Shown here piece by piece: positions 1 through 9,616 of a stretch of DNA of 52,347 nucleotides. Every line of letters begins with the position of its first letter. Within the stretch, counting starts at the first letter, position 1. The notes under the pieces were generated by a model that saw only the letters and a list, made by a program, of their open reading frames with translations, was not told the DNA's origin and did no database searches. Both the position numbers and the translations under genes were made by a program. Origin of the DNA: Alteromonadaceae bacterium BrNp21-10 (lineage in GTDB: Bacteria > Pseudomonadota > Gammaproteobacteria > Enterobacterales > Alteromonadaceae); assembly GCA_030418115.1 (NCBI GenBank), contig JAUHQD010000021.1:1-52347 (forward strand), written 5' to 3'.

Positions 1-29
1 TCACAAAACAACTCAACTAATTTACTCAT
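1..29 (-). CDS. Transposase N-terminal fragment, left IS copy (runs off the window)
   Basis: Only the first nine to ten codons are visible: MSKLVELFC and a partial acidic codon. An AAGGAA ribosome binding site sits five bases upstream (minus strand, 35-40). The identical start occurs at the other edge of the window. The sequence resembles the start of IS982-type transposases (DDE enzymes), but so few residues cannot prove the family. Confidence 0.6.
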
Positions 30-88
30 GCCTGTTCCTTTATAGATTGATCTCTTTTAGTCGAAAGATCGGATCTTGGAACAGGCAT
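28..88 (-). promoter_or_regulatory. Hairpin masking the transposase start site, left copy
   Basis: ATGCCTGTTCC (28-38) and GGAACAGGCAT (78-88) are perfect 11-base inverted arms with a 39-base loop. In the minus-strand transcript the downstream arm contains the AAGG-type ribosome binding site and the A and T of the start codon, so folding would block initiation. Such hairpins are known in IS10 and IS50, where they block translation of transcripts that enter from outside. That role is inferred here by analogy. Confidence 0.6.
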
Positions 89-129
89 TTAGTTCAATTT
101 CTTAAGCAGGATTCAGGTTAATTACTAAT

Positions 130-1494
130 TTAAACACCGACTAAATCTAGTATCTCTTGCGTTCTTGTTTGCATAACAACAACACTACCTCGGCTTTCTA
201 CATTAATTCGTAGTAAGGGCTCGGTATTTGACATACGAATATTAAAACGCCACTCTGCAAATTCCATCGATAAGCCATCGGTTTTATCGACGTTTAATGC
301 TTGAGTTTGGTAACGGGCTTCAATGGCAGCAATAATTTCTGGTGCATTGTCCACTGTACGATTGATTTCACCAGATGCAGGGAAGTTAGCCGCATAAGCA
401 GTAAGCATTGATGACAATGAAGCTTGCTTCACGCTAAGCAATTCAATAGCCAATAACCACGGGATCATGCCGCTATCGCAATAGTAAAAATCGCGAAAAT
501 AATGGTGCGCGCTCATCTCACCACCATAAATGGCGTTTTCTGAGCGCATACGCTCTTTAATAAAGGCATGACCGGTTTTACTTTGCACTGCAATGCCGTC
601 ATTCTCAGCACACACATCAATAGTATTCCAAGTTAATCTTGGATCATGGATTATCTTTTCGCCGGGGGATTTCTGTAAAAAGGCTTCGGCTAATAAGCCA
701 ACAATATAATAACCCTCAACAAACTCACCTTTTTCATCAAACAAGAAACAGCGGTCAAAATCACCATCCCAAGCAATCCCCATATCAGCATTGTGCTTTA
801 TCACTGCATCCGAAGTATGGCTTCGATTTTCAGCTAACAGTGGATTAGGAATACCGTTGGGAAAATGACCATCAGGATCATGATGAACTTTAATAAAGGT
901 AATCGGAATATTGCTGTTTATAAATCGTTGCTCAATAGCATCTATAGCATGACCTGCAGCGCCATTGCCCGCATTAACCACAATCGTTAATGGTTTAATC
1001 GCAGGCAAATCGATAAACGACAACACTTTATCGGTAAAGCGCTGGCTAATATTCTGTTCAGTGTATGTGCCTTTACTAGCGGTATCATTAAACTGATTTT
1101 CTTCCGCTAATTTTTTAACATCAAACAAGCCGCTATCACCACTTACCGGCTGGGAACCTGCTTTGACTAATTTCAGACCATTATAGTCTTTAGGGTTATG
1201 GCTGGCCGTCACCATAATGCCACCATCGACGCCTAAATCCGCGGTAGCGAAATAAATTTCTTCGGTGCCACACAAACCAATATCAATAACATCAACACCT
1301 TGAGACATTAATCCATTCGCAAGAGCCGCTTTTAGTTCCGGTGTAGAAAGACGAATATCGCCACCCACAACTACTGTTTTAGGCTTAAAATGCACCGCAA
1401 AGGCTTTGCCTATACGTTCCGCTATATCAGGGTTTAACTCGGTACCAAGCTGGCCTCGTATGTCGTAAGCCTTAAAACACGTTAATTCAGTCAT
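130..1494 (-). CDS. manB: Phosphomannomutase/phosphoglucomutase (ManB/CpsG type)
   Basis: Interconverts mannose-6-phosphate and mannose-1-phosphate in the cytoplasm, supplying ManC. The 454-residue length is normal for the alpha-D-phosphohexomutase family. The phosphoserine loop is TASHNP (Ser98), the metal site is DGDFDR near residue 243, the sugar-specificity loop is GGEMSAHH, and the phosphate-binding end is [10 protein letters not shown]. It starts 24 bases after the manC stop, so the two probably form one GDP-mannose operon. Its stop codon is 11 bases from the insertion-sequence end, and the gene appears intact. A dual phosphoglucomutase activity is possible from sequence alone. Confidence 0.93.
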   Translation of the reverse strand: MTELTCFKAYDIRGQLGTELNPDIAERIGKAFAVHFKPKTVVVGGDIRLSTPELKAALANGLMSQGVDVIDIGLCGTEEIYFATADLGVDGGIMVTASHNPKDYNGLKLVKAGSQPVSGDSGLFDVKKLAEENQFNDTASKGTYTEQNISQRFTDKVLSFIDLPAIKPLTIVVNAGNGAAGHAIDAIEQRFINSNIPITFIKVHHDPDGHFPNGIPNPLLAENRSHTSDAVIKHNADMGIAWDGDFDRCFLFDEKGEFVEGYYIVGLLAEAFLQKSPGEKIIHDPRLTWNTIDVCAENDGIAVQSKTGHAFIKERMRSENAIYGGEMSAHHYFRDFYYCDSGMIPWLLAIELLSVKQASLSSMLTAYAANFPASGEINRTVDNAPEIIAAIEARYQTQALNVDKTDGLSMEFAEWRFNIRMSNTEPLLRINVESRGSVVVMQTRTQEILDLVGV

Positions 1495-1518
1495 TTATTT
1501 TCACTTTTTTCAAATTGC

Positions 1519-2907
1519 TTATTGTTCAAAACGAATAATATCGTCTTCACTCAGGTAATGACCTGATTGTACTTCAATCATTTCCAGCGGCACTCGGCCT
1601 GGATTCTCAATACCATGCTTCATGCCAATAGGAATATAGGTCGATTGGTTTTCTGATAACAACATGGACTCACCATCTTTCGTCACTTTCGCCGTGCCAG
1701 AAACTACAATCCAATGCTCAGCACGATGATGATGCATTTGCGTGGTTATGCTGGCGCCAGGCTTCAGAGTAATACGCTTAACTTGGAATCGTTCACCTTC
1801 ATCAACCGAGTCATAACTTCCCCATGGGCGATAGACTTTACGATGATTAATAGCCTCAGAACGTGTTGTAGCTTGCAGTTCATTGACAATTTGTTTGATA
1901 TCTTGCACTTTATTTTTATTGGCGACGAGTAACGCATCATCAGTATCAATAATCACTAAATCACTTACGCCAAGTGTTGTTACCAAGCGGTTAGCGCCGT
2001 GAATATAACAATCCTGAGTCTGTTTATGGATAACATCACCGCGCACAAAATTACCATCAGCGTCTTTTTGCTGCACATCCCATAATGAACTCCACGAGCC
2101 AACATCGCACCATCCAGCGTCAAAACGTAAGGTAACGCCTTTACTGGTTTTTTCCATCACCGCATAATCAATGGATTCACTAGGGCATTGAGCAAAAGCT
2201 TCATTATCAAGACGAGTAAAATCTAGGTCATGAGTCATATTAGTCGTTGCCTGCACACAGGCTTGATATATGTCTGGGCGGAATTGTTGTAACTCATCTA
2301 AGAATACCGAGGCTTTAAACATAAACATGCCGCTATTCCACAAATAATCACCGCTGGCTAAATAGCTTTTAGCCGTTTCCAAATCGGGTTTTTCCACAAA
2401 TCCAGACAACTCAAACGTCAATTCATCGATGGCCGTACCTTGTTTAATATAGCCATATCCCGTTTCTGGTGTCGTGGGAACAATACCAAAGGTAACTAAC
2501 TTACCTTGCTCGGCCAAAGTACCACCATGAGCAACGCAACGCTTGAACTCATCTGTATTGGCAATATGGTGATCTGAGGCTAACACTAAAAGAATAGGAT
2601 CATCACCATTTTGCATCGCTTTGAGCGCGGCAATGGCTACGGCTGGAGCTGTATTACGCCCAACCGGCTCCAACATAATGGCATCGGCTTGATAATTGAT
2701 ATTGCGAAATTGTTCAGCAACAAGAAAACGATGTTGTTCATTAGTAATAGCAATTGCGGGCTGACAATCCGGTAAACGCTGAATGGTTGATTGCAACAGA
2801 CTTGCATTAGATTCAACCAAGTTAAGAAATTGTTTAGGATATTGCTCCCGAGACAGTGGCCACATCCGAGTTCCACTTCCACCACACATAATTACGGGAA
2901 CGATCAT
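1519..2907 (-). CDS. manC: Mannose-1-phosphate guanylyltransferase / mannose-6-phosphate isomerase
   Basis: Type II bifunctional enzyme that makes GDP-mannose. The N-terminal nucleotidyltransferase signature is GGSGTRMWPLSREQYPKQF. Later come FVEKP and the NSGMFMF segment, and a C-terminal cupin holds the isomerase motif QMHHHRAEH. The open frame extends 21 codons further upstream, but the ATG at 2907 is preferred. It is preceded by AAGGAAAG at good spacing, and the protein then begins MIVPVIMCGGSGTR like its relatives, giving 462 residues. It precedes manB on the same strand. GDP-mannose may feed mannose addition directly; no GDP-mannose dehydratase or dehydrogenase is visible in the window. 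Confidence 0.94.
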   Translation of the reverse strand: MIVPVIMCGGSGTRMWPLSREQYPKQFLNLVESNASLLQSTIQRLPDCQPAIAITNEQHRFLVAEQFRNINYQADAIMLEPVGRNTAPAVAIAALKAMQNGDDPILLVLASDHHIANTDEFKRCVAHGGTLAEQGKLVTFGIVPTTPETGYGYIKQGTAIDELTFELSGFVEKPDLETAKSYLASGDYLWNSGMFMFKASVFLDELQQFRPDIYQACVQATTNMTHDLDFTRLDNEAFAQCPSESIDYAVMEKTSKGVTLRFDAGWCDVGSWSSLWDVQQKDADGNFVRGDVIHKQTQDCYIHGANRLVTTLGVSDLVIIDTDDALLVANKNKVQDIKQIVNELQATTRSEAINHRKVYRPWGSYDSVDEGERFQVKRITLKPGASITTQMHHHRAEHWIVVSGTAKVTKDGESMLLSENQSTYIPIGMKHGIENPGRVPLEMIEVQSGHYLSEDDIIRFEQ

Positions 2908-3211
2908 ATTCTTTCCTTTTAATAATATTTCAATAAGATTTACGTTATACAGAGTCAGTGCATTCTTCAACTGTCGATATGTTGTTCATTGCAGACAACG
3001 GGCTAGAGTATAATTTATTTGGACTTATTAATAATATATCGATTGCTCAGTAAGTTATATTACCGAAGCAAATTTGAAATTAGAAATGCTTTAAATGAAT
3101 TGTTCATGTTTTTAAAGAACAACGCACTCTAATCAAAACTCTTAGACACTAAGTCAAATCTAGTTACAATGGTCTCCAATAAGGAAAATTAAACTAAAAT
3201 ATTGGACAAAT
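2908..3211. promoter_or_regulatory. Divergent intergenic region between manC and the accessory block
   Basis: This 304-base AT-rich spacer separates divergent genes and must hold promoters in both directions. A weak sigma-70-like pair for manC could be CTTCAA (2965-2970) and GTTATA (2944-2949), read on the minus strand, with 15 bases between them, which is short. Two small inverted repeats are present: GTTGT/ACAAC (2981-2985, 2995-2999) and TTGTTC/GAACAA (3100-3105, 3117-3122). No strong promoter or terminator is evident. Confidence 0.35.
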
Positions 3212-4300
3212 ATGTCGCGTTTGAACGTTTCTTTGGCGTCAATTGATAAAAATCAACTTTCCGAATTACAAGAAAACTGGTTAAAACTTGAAAGCCATTC
3301 AGCTGCTACGTTTTTTACATCGTGGCACTGGATTTCAAATTGGCTAGCCTTTGTAGAATACACCCCAGAACTACTTACTATTAGCGATAATAACGACATC
3401 GTCGGTTTAGGTTTTATTTGCAATAGCATCGGCAAAAAATATGGAGTGCCCTCCAATCAAATATGGCTAAACCGCACGGGTCGTGGTGCCAAGGATCAAA
3501 TATGGATGGAATATAACGATCTACTTTGTGAAAAGGGCCGAGAATGGGCAATTAGGGCAGCCTTAGTTGAGTTTTTTGAACATTCTTTATTGAAATATGA
3601 TGAGCTGATGATTGGCGTCAGTAACAATGAAATTACCGAAATACCTCGCTCTAAAAATCTAATGCAGCATACCTGTTGGAGAACGGTAAGTTATGCGACT
3701 ACGTTGCAACCCGCTTTCGAAGATTTTACCTCTTATGTTAAAACCTTGTCCCGCAACAGCCGCTCTCAAATTACTCGCACGCAAAAATTATATTCCGAAC
3801 GTGGCGAGATTAATCTTAAACGAGCGCAAAATGTCGAAGAAGCCTTAAATTATTTAGATGCCGCAGGCGAGTTACATAAAGTACGCTGGGGTGATCGCAA
3901 TAGCGGTTTTAACAACCCCGAATTCTTACAATTTCATCGTACCCTAATTAAGAAAAATTATGATAGCGGCGCCATTGATATGCTGGTACTTGAAGTAGCA
4001 AACAAACCAATATGCTACCTATATAACTTTATCTATAGAGAATGTGTGTATTTTTATTTGTCAGGTATTCGTTATGAGCAAGACAACAGAATAAAACCCG
4101 GCTTACTCGTGCATAGCTTAGCCATTGCCCATTACGCAAAGCGGGGTTTTAAGGTATATGACTTTATGGGAGGAGAAGGACGCTACAAACGCTCACTGGC
4201 AAATATTACAGGCAAAATGGTGATATCGAGCATAAGACGTAAATCCGCCAAGTTTTTACTCAGTCATTTAATGCATAACCTAAAAGCACGCTTTAGCTAA
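3212..4300 (+). CDS. GNAT/FemAB-fold acyltransferase (CelD/BioF2-like)
   Basis: Likely cytoplasmic transferase moving an acyl group, perhaps acetyl or aminoacyl, onto a sugar precursor. The N-terminus carries the SAATFFTSWHWISNWL segment typical of CelD-like Acetyltransf_6 proteins. The C-terminal half has the matching GNAT features GLLVHSLAIAHYAKRG and YDFMGGEGRYK, about 150 residues downstream of the RNSRSQI segment. The 362-residue length fits this family. It is the first gene of the long plus-strand block and lies 16 bases before a flippase gene. The sequence does not show a specific substrate. It is clearly different from the exosortase-associated FemAB protein at 43794-44834. Confidence 0.75.
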   Translation: MSRLNVSLASIDKNQLSELQENWLKLESHSAATFFTSWHWISNWLAFVEYTPELLTISDNNDIVGLGFICNSIGKKYGVPSNQIWLNRTGRGAKDQIWMEYNDLLCEKGREWAIRAALVEFFEHSLLKYDELMIGVSNNEITEIPRSKNLMQHTCWRTVSYATTLQPAFEDFTSYVKTLSRNSRSQITRTQKLYSERGEINLKRAQNVEEALNYLDAAGELHKVRWGDRNSGFNNPEFLQFHRTLIKKNYDSGAIDMLVLEVANKPICYLYNFIYRECVYFYLSGIRYEQDNRIKPGLLVHSLAIAHYAKRGFKVYDFMGGEGRYKRSLANITGKMVISSIRRKSAKFLLSHLMHNLKARFS

Positions 4301-4316
4301 ATGTGTCACATTAATT

Positions 4317-5810
4317 ATGCAAGATAACCACACTACCGATGCTGAAAAAGTCCTAGCGGGATCATTTTGGCTAATTAGCTTAAGTTGGTTCAATCGAATC
4401 ATCGGTTTTTGTTCTATTTTTATCTTAGCAAGGCTGCTATCCCCACAAGACTTTGGTTCTGTCGCAATCATTCTGATTGCCATCCAGTTAGCAGAAACAC
4501 TGTCTGATGTAGGCTCCGAACAATATTATATTCAATTAGAATCAGCGACACCTGAGGATTTGGATTCTGCTTGGACGTTTAATATTCTAGTAAAGCTCGG
4601 TATATCCGTCTGTTTACTGCTGCTGTCGCCGATCATAGTTGAACAATTCGACATACCTCAGTTACTTACTGCTTTGCTCGTCATGTCGTTTATTCCCTTT
4701 TTATCCGCTACCGCTAATGGCTATATTTTTGAACTTAAAAAACAGATGCATTTCCGATCTTTTTTTGCTTTTTCTGCCATTGCTAAATTTATGGGCGGCG
4801 CAGCCTCGTTGGTCATTGCATATATTTATCAAAGTTACTGGGCAATTTTATTTGGCATATTATTAAGCACCCTTAGCTATTCAGTATTGTCATACATCAT
4901 GTTGCCGAATCGAGCCCACTGGAAAGTGAACAACTGTTTTAAGCAAGTTCAATTCTCAAAGTGGATGATCCTAAGAAGTATTGTTGGTCATGGGCGAGCT
5001 AAATTCGATGTATGGTTTGCCAGTAGCCTTCAAGGGCTATCTGGTTTAGGAGGGTATAACCTTGCAAAGGACTTAGTGTTATTGCCCAGCCGAGAGTTTA
5101 TTGGCCCCATTACGCAGGTATTATTTTCAAGCTTCGCTAAAAGTAACAACAGCTCTACTCAACAAACACACCAAATTTATATGTCGCTGGCAGGTTTGTT
5201 TAGCCTCTGCATTCCTATTACAACAGGACTTATGTTAATTGCACCCGACTTGGTAGCAGTACTATTGGGTAGTCATTGGCTTCCCTACACTAAGACCATA
5301 GAACTACTTTCTCCGCTGGTTTGTACTTTTGCAATTGGCAATTTTTACAGCGCCGTATTTACTGCCCAAGGAAAAGTGAAGCAATTATTTATCTTTGATG
5401 CTGTAACATTTATTAGCTCAATCCTTGTCGTGTTGTTGCTTTTCTATCGCATTGAAAACATTAATCAACTAGCGCTGACGCGCTCTGTATTGGGCATTAT
5501 TATTGTATTGGCGGGCATTAGTTGGCTGAGTAATCAATGTGGGTTATCCCTAACACGCATTGTTAAAATGTTAGTTTGGCCTTTGCTGTGTTCAACAGCC
5601 ATGTATTTTATTGTCCTAACACTGCCATTAAACAGTTCCATTATTGTATTGAATTTAATGTATAACGTGATGTTAGGCGGCATTGTGTATGGCGCACTTT
5701 TTTTAATCGGATGTAAATTGCATTTGCTTGGTGGACCTGAATCGAATTTTATTAATGGTTTAACCAATCAACTATTATGCAAATTTATAAATAAAATAAG
5801 ACCCAATTAA
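4317..5810 (+). CDS. Oligosaccharide flippase (Wzx/PST family), first of three
   Basis: Integral membrane protein of 497 residues with about twelve to fourteen hydrophobic segments spread along its length. The N-terminal FWLISLSWFNRIIGF and ARLLSPQDFGSVAIILIAIQLAETL segments are typical of polysaccharide transporters (PF13440/PF01943). Its expected role is to flip lipid-linked repeat units across the inner membrane. The gene follows the acyltransferase by 16 bases and is probably in the same operon. Two more flippase genes exist in this window (20651-22093 and 31534-33006), so its particular substrate cannot be assigned. Confidence 0.88.
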   Translation: MQDNHTTDAEKVLAGSFWLISLSWFNRIIGFCSIFILARLLSPQDFGSVAIILIAIQLAETLSDVGSEQYYIQLESATPEDLDSAWTFNILVKLGISVCLLLLSPIIVEQFDIPQLLTALLVMSFIPFLSATANGYIFELKKQMHFRSFFAFSAIAKFMGGAASLVIAYIYQSYWAILFGILLSTLSYSVLSYIMLPNRAHWKVNNCFKQVQFSKWMILRSIVGHGRAKFDVWFASSLQGLSGLGGYNLAKDLVLLPSREFIGPITQVLFSSFAKSNNSSTQQTHQIYMSLAGLFSLCIPITTGLMLIAPDLVAVLLGSHWLPYTKTIELLSPLVCTFAIGNFYSAVFTAQGKVKQLFIFDAVTFISSILVVLLLFYRIENINQLALTRSVLGIIIVLAGISWLSNQCGLSLTRIVKMLVWPLLCSTAMYFIVLTLPLNSSIIVLNLMYNVMLGGIVYGALFLIGCKLHLLGGPESNFINGLTNQLLCKFINKIRPN

Positions 5811-5906
5811 AATAAGCCTGGATGCAAAATCATTTTCTCAATGGAGAAGGTGTAATAAACTAAAAATCAATTACTTATAATACAACAAAAAGAAACTATT
5901 GAATAA

Positions 5907-7652
5907 ATGAACAATAATTTACAAGACAAGACAGCACTCGTTTTTGGTGAAGATACACGGAGTTTTCTGTCGGTAATTCGTTCATTGGCCAAAGCAGGTA
6001 TGCGTGTTGACGTTGTAACGTTTTCAAACCTGTCACCAGCACTAAAATCAAAATACATTAATTATATTTATTACATCAATTATCAAGCTTATTCAGACCA
6101 AGAATGGCGTGAAGAAATTGAACATATTTTATTAGAAAAAGATTATGACATTGCCATCCCATGCGATGAGCGTGCGCTATATCCACTAATTGAATTTCAA
6201 AAAAACTTAGCGGTAAAAACAAAATTTGCGGTTCCTGATGGCTCCAAACTTGGGCCACTTTTCAATAAGGTAGAAACTCGCCTTCTTGCCGAAAAACAAG
6301 GGATCCCTGTTGCCAAAGGCACACTCCTTGATATCTCCGATAAGAGTTTCAAGCAACTAAGTCAGCTTTATGGCTCGCCGATAGTGCTCAAACCGGCACA
6401 ATCTTATAGCTCTGAAAAATTGAATCAGCGTAACAGTGTGCAAATTGCCAAAACAGAAGCAGATTTTGAGCAATTTAAGCAGCACAACCAATATTGTTTA
6501 GTTGAGTCTTACTTTGCAGGTTACGGTGTTGGTGTATCAATATTAGCGAAAGGCGGTGAGGTTGAAGCGGCTTTTGCGCACGCCCGAGTATCGGAACCCG
6601 AAAGTGGCGGAGGCAGTTCGTATCGAAAAGCCATTGCTATTGATTCGGGCATGTTAAATGCGTGCCAAAAGTTCTGCCTCGCACTTAAATACGACGGCGT
6701 GGCAATGTTCGAATTTAAATTTAATCCGAAAACTAAGGATTGGATCCTCATTGAAATAAACGCCCGATTTTGGGGGTCGCTACCTCTGGCTGTATTTGCT
6801 GGCGTGGATTTTCCCGCACTTTATGCCTGTAACTTATTAGGCATAACCATTGAGCCCAAATTAACTTATAACGCCTATGCCTACGCGAGAAATTTCACTT
6901 CTGATATTTACGATATCAGATCTGAATTTGACGTATATCGCTCAAAAGGGTTGGTTTTTAAGGGAATACAAAAAGCCTTAACACGGCTAAGTGGTTTTTT
7001 AAGATTAGTTATTCGCCTGGAATCCATTGACTCATTGGCTAAAAATGACCGGGCTCCCTTTTTCGCAGAATTTAATGATTTATTTGTCGATAAAATTAAT
7101 GAACTACCGTTTTTTAAAAATCGAAAACGTCAAAAAACACTGCAAAAATTTAAACAGCAAATACAAAAACCGATAAGTGAAATATTAGTCGTGTGCTATG
7201 GCAATATTATGCGCAGTTCTTTTGCTGGTGAACTGTTAAAGCAAAAACTGGCAGCTGCAGGAATTAATGATATCCAAATACAATCTTATGGATTTCACCA
7301 AAATGAAAATAGGAGCTGCCCCGCTAAATGTATAGCAATGGCCAAGAATTGGGATGTTGACTTAAGCAAGCACCAATCGAAATGGCTTAAACAAAGCCAT
7401 ATTAAGGAAAAAGGTCAGCTCATCATTATTTTTGATAATAAAAATGAATTTTATTTAAAAAATTATTATACCAATACTAACGCCCTTATTTTGGCCTCCA
7501 TTATTCCTCCTAAATATGGGTTTGTATCTCAGATAGAAGACCCTTATGATCATGACGAGGAGTATTTACACCACTGCTATAAATTGATTGATATATCACT
7601 TACGGTGCTATGCGATGAACTTAAGCAGGTAAACAAGGGCGTTAATCGGTGA
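5907..7652 (+). CDS. ATP-grasp ligase fused to a low-molecular-weight tyrosine phosphatase
   Basis: Two domains in 581 residues. Residues ~1-320 are ATP-grasp-like: an N-terminal nucleotide-binding fold (TALVFGEDTRSFLSVIRSLAKAG), a lysine-containing SPIVLKPAQSYSS segment, and the metal/ATP-binding end LIEINARFWGSLPLA. Residues ~424-570 form a phosphatase of the Wzb/LMW-PTP type: the P-loop CYGNIMRSS has Cys430 and Arg436 (CX5R), and the general acid Asp545 lies in EDPYD. A positively charged linker (KNRKRQKTLQKFKQQIQK) joins them. The fusion suggests that ligation of some acid and amine is tied to tyrosine dephosphorylation in capsule export, but the ligase substrate is unknown. The stop overlaps the next start (GTGA). 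Confidence 0.85.
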   Translation: MNNNLQDKTALVFGEDTRSFLSVIRSLAKAGMRVDVVTFSNLSPALKSKYINYIYYINYQAYSDQEWREEIEHILLEKDYDIAIPCDERALYPLIEFQKNLAVKTKFAVPDGSKLGPLFNKVETRLLAEKQGIPVAKGTLLDISDKSFKQLSQLYGSPIVLKPAQSYSSEKLNQRNSVQIAKTEADFEQFKQHNQYCLVESYFAGYGVGVSILAKGGEVEAAFAHARVSEPESGGGSSYRKAIAIDSGMLNACQKFCLALKYDGVAMFEFKFNPKTKDWILIEINARFWGSLPLAVFAGVDFPALYACNLLGITIEPKLTYNAYAYARNFTSDIYDIRSEFDVYRSKGLVFKGIQKALTRLSGFLRLVIRLESIDSLAKNDRAPFFAEFNDLFVDKINELPFFKNRKRQKTLQKFKQQIQKPISEILVVCYGNIMRSSFAGELLKQKLAAAGINDIQIQSYGFHQNENRSCPAKCIAMAKNWDVDLSKHQSKWLKQSHIKEKGQLIIIFDNKNEFYLKNYYTNTNALILASIIPPKYGFVSQIEDPYDHDEEYLHHCYKLIDISLTVLCDELKQVNKGVNR

Positions 7653-8623
7653 GTCAAAATAGTGCAAATCCTAAATTAGCTATTGTTATCCATACCGAAG
7701 AAGAATTTGATTGGAATGGTGGTTTTCACCCCCAAAATAATCAAGTAACCCACGGCAATGAATTAATTAGTTATTGTAACGAACTTATTAGCGTTGGCGC
7801 GAAAGTCACTTTGGCAATGGATTATGCTTTTATTAACAGCCCCGAAGGCAATAACGTCATTCAACATTTTCTCAGTGAAAAAGATAACAACATTGAGTTT
7901 GCGACACACCTTCACCCATGGGTAAGCCCCCCAATTGAAGACGAATTAAATCAAATCTCAAATCAACATTCTTATCCCGGTAACTTAGCAAAGCACATAG
8001 AAAGTGAAAAACTAAAAATGCTAACGGATAAAATTGCGCAACTAACTAATAGCAACCCCATCACCTATTTAGCTGGCAGGTACGGCATTGGCCCAAATAC
8101 TAATGAAATTTTGCATTCTTTAGGGTACAAAATTGACATTAGCGTGAGTCCATTTAGTGATTTTTCACATCAACAAGGCCCAGACTTTAGTCAATTTAAT
8201 AATCAAACGTTTGTTAAAGACAATTTAACTCATTGGCCCCATACAACGGCTATTGTCAGCCTTTTGCCATTGGTGACGCGTTATTTTAACAATAACCCAC
8301 AGCGCTTTGAGCATTCACAAAAGAGCCTGGTGCTGCGTATTATCAATAAATTATTACGGGTAAAACGACAACGATTGTCGCCTGAGGGCTTTAGTCTAAA
8401 AGAGATGCAACGATTAACCCTATCCCAAATTGCACTTGGCCAAACTGACTTTATATTGTCTTTCCATTCTCCAAGTGTAAAGTCGGGGCTAACGCCTTAT
8501 GTAAAAGATAAAAATCAATTACAACAATTCAAGAGTAATACTCTTGAATATGTAAGGTGGTTTACTCAAACCCTTGGTGGTAAACCCATTCTTGTTAAAA
8601 ATAATTGCGCAATTGAGAGCTAA
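7649..8623 (+). CDS. Polysaccharide deacetylase-like protein (NodB fold, WalW-like)
   Basis: A 324-residue protein with the order of motifs expected for carbohydrate esterase family 4. Motif 1 is VIHTEEEFDW, with Glu where typical enzymes have paired Asp. Next come THLHPW (His87, His89), then AGRYGIGPNT, and near the end a FHSPSVKSG segment with the late His. It starts with GTG inside the stop codon of the fusion gene, so translation is probably coupled. It may remove acetyl groups from a sugar, or be a non-catalytic relative, given the Glu substitutions. It has no signal peptide, so a cytoplasmic or membrane-associated role is likely. It differs from the exosortase-linked deacetylase at 44836-45678. 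Confidence 0.7.
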   Translation: MSQNSANPKLAIVIHTEEEFDWNGGFHPQNNQVTHGNELISYCNELISVGAKVTLAMDYAFINSPEGNNVIQHFLSEKDNNIEFATHLHPWVSPPIEDELNQISNQHSYPGNLAKHIESEKLKMLTDKIAQLTNSNPITYLAGRYGIGPNTNEILHSLGYKIDISVSPFSDFSHQQGPDFSQFNNQTFVKDNLTHWPHTTAIVSLLPLVTRYFNNNPQRFEHSQKSLVLRIINKLLRVKRQRLSPEGFSLKEMQRLTLSQIALGQTDFILSFHSPSVKSGLTPYVKDKNQLQQFKSNTLEYVRWFTQTLGGKPILVKNNCAIES

Positions 8624-8625
8624 TC

Positions 8626-9612
8626 ATGCCCCAAAATAGTCGAGTTTTTTTTACTGTTGTTATCCCTACCCGAAACAGAGTTGAGTTATTTAAACTCGCC
8701 ATTGATTCTGTTATTGCTCAAAGTTTTAAAAATTTCGAAATCATTGTGGTTAATGACGGCTCATCGGACGAATGTCTGGCCGGCTACAAAGCACTTGAAG
8801 CAGAATATTCAAATCACAACGTAAAATTTAGATATCAAATTCGCCGTCCCAATGGTCATGGACAAAGCTATTCAATGAATACAGGGGCGTATGTAGGTGA
8901 AGGTCAGTATTTATGTTTTCTAGACGATGATGATTTCTGGATTGATAACGATCATCTTCAAAACGCTTATAACTCGATTACCCAAAGCGAGATGGTCGTT
9001 GATGCTTACTACACGAATCAAATTGCTTATTTTTCTGACGGCGCTAAACAAAACGATAATGTTTGGATAGAAGATTTAGCAACCAAAGTAGCATCCTCTT
9101 CAGCCGATGCATACGGCGCCAGTGTCGTCACTCAAGCGTTTTTATTAAGCAGTGGTGGATTTGCCCATTTGAATTGCAGCATAGTAAGACGTGAACTGTA
9201 TTTAGACATTAAAGGCATGGATGAAAATATTCGCTACGAATGTGACAGAGACATTTATATCCGCACCATTGATGCAGCACAGCATATTTTATATTGCCCT
9301 AACGTAATATCTCAGCACCATATCCCTGATCCTAAAAAAGCCGACAACATGTCGACCATGATCAATTTATTTGAAAAAAGTCTCTATCAAATCAACGTTT
9401 ATGAGAAAGGCTCTCTCATGGCACAACGTCCCGAGATTAGAGAATTTTGCAATAAATCCATGACTTATATTTATAAAAAAATCACCATGCAACTCGTTGA
9501 AAGTAAAGACTGGCCGCGCGCGCATACCTACGCAGTTAAAGCGCTAGCATGCAGTTTCAGTTTTAAATGGTGGTTATATAGCCGATATTTATTGGTTAAA
9601 AAAGGCCTTTAA
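8626..9612 (+). CDS. Glycosyltransferase family 2
   Basis: Cytoplasmic GT-A fold enzyme of 328 residues. The nucleotide-sugar site is visible as VVIPTRNRVELFKLAIDSV followed by IIVVNDGSSDE. The metal-binding acidic run FLDDDDFW is near residue 107, and a late acceptor loop is YECDRDIYIRT. It lies two bases after the deacetylase-like gene and four before a sulfotransferase gene, so the four genes from 5907 to 10378 look like one transcriptional cassette. Sugar donor and acceptor cannot be named from the sequence. Confidence 0.88.
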   Translation: MPQNSRVFFTVVIPTRNRVELFKLAIDSVIAQSFKNFEIIVVNDGSSDECLAGYKALEAEYSNHNVKFRYQIRRPNGHGQSYSMNTGAYVGEGQYLCFLDDDDFWIDNDHLQNAYNSITQSEMVVDAYYTNQIAYFSDGAKQNDNVWIEDLATKVASSSADAYGASVVTQAFLLSSGGFAHLNCSIVRRELYLDIKGMDENIRYECDRDIYIRTIDAAQHILYCPNVISQHHIPDPKKADNMSTMINLFEKSLYQINVYEKGSLMAQRPEIREFCNKSMTYIYKKITMQLVESKDWPRAHTYAVKALACSFSFKWWLYSRYLLVKKGL

Positions 9613-9616
9613 CAGC

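Larger units (their letters stand above)
1..118 (-). mobile_element. Terminal part of an insertion sequence, left copy (partial)
   Basis: This segment is the exact reverse complement of the last ~120 bases of the window. It ends inward at GGT (116-118), so the element end reads ACCTGAATCC outward to inward. The transposase start codon lies at 29-27 and reads leftward out of the window. The first residues, MSKLVELFC, recall IS982-family transposases, and an ACC-type terminus fits that family. The family call rests on memory of a short N-terminus, so it is tentative. The element lies only 11 bases beyond the stop codon of the phosphomannomutase gene. The rest of the element and its target duplication are outside the window. 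Confidence 0.8.

Noticed and set aside
3100-3122. TTGTTC/GAACAA inverted repeat upstream of the first acyltransferase gene.
   Set aside because: Six-base arms are expected by chance in AT-rich spacers. It is recorded only within the intergenic entry.
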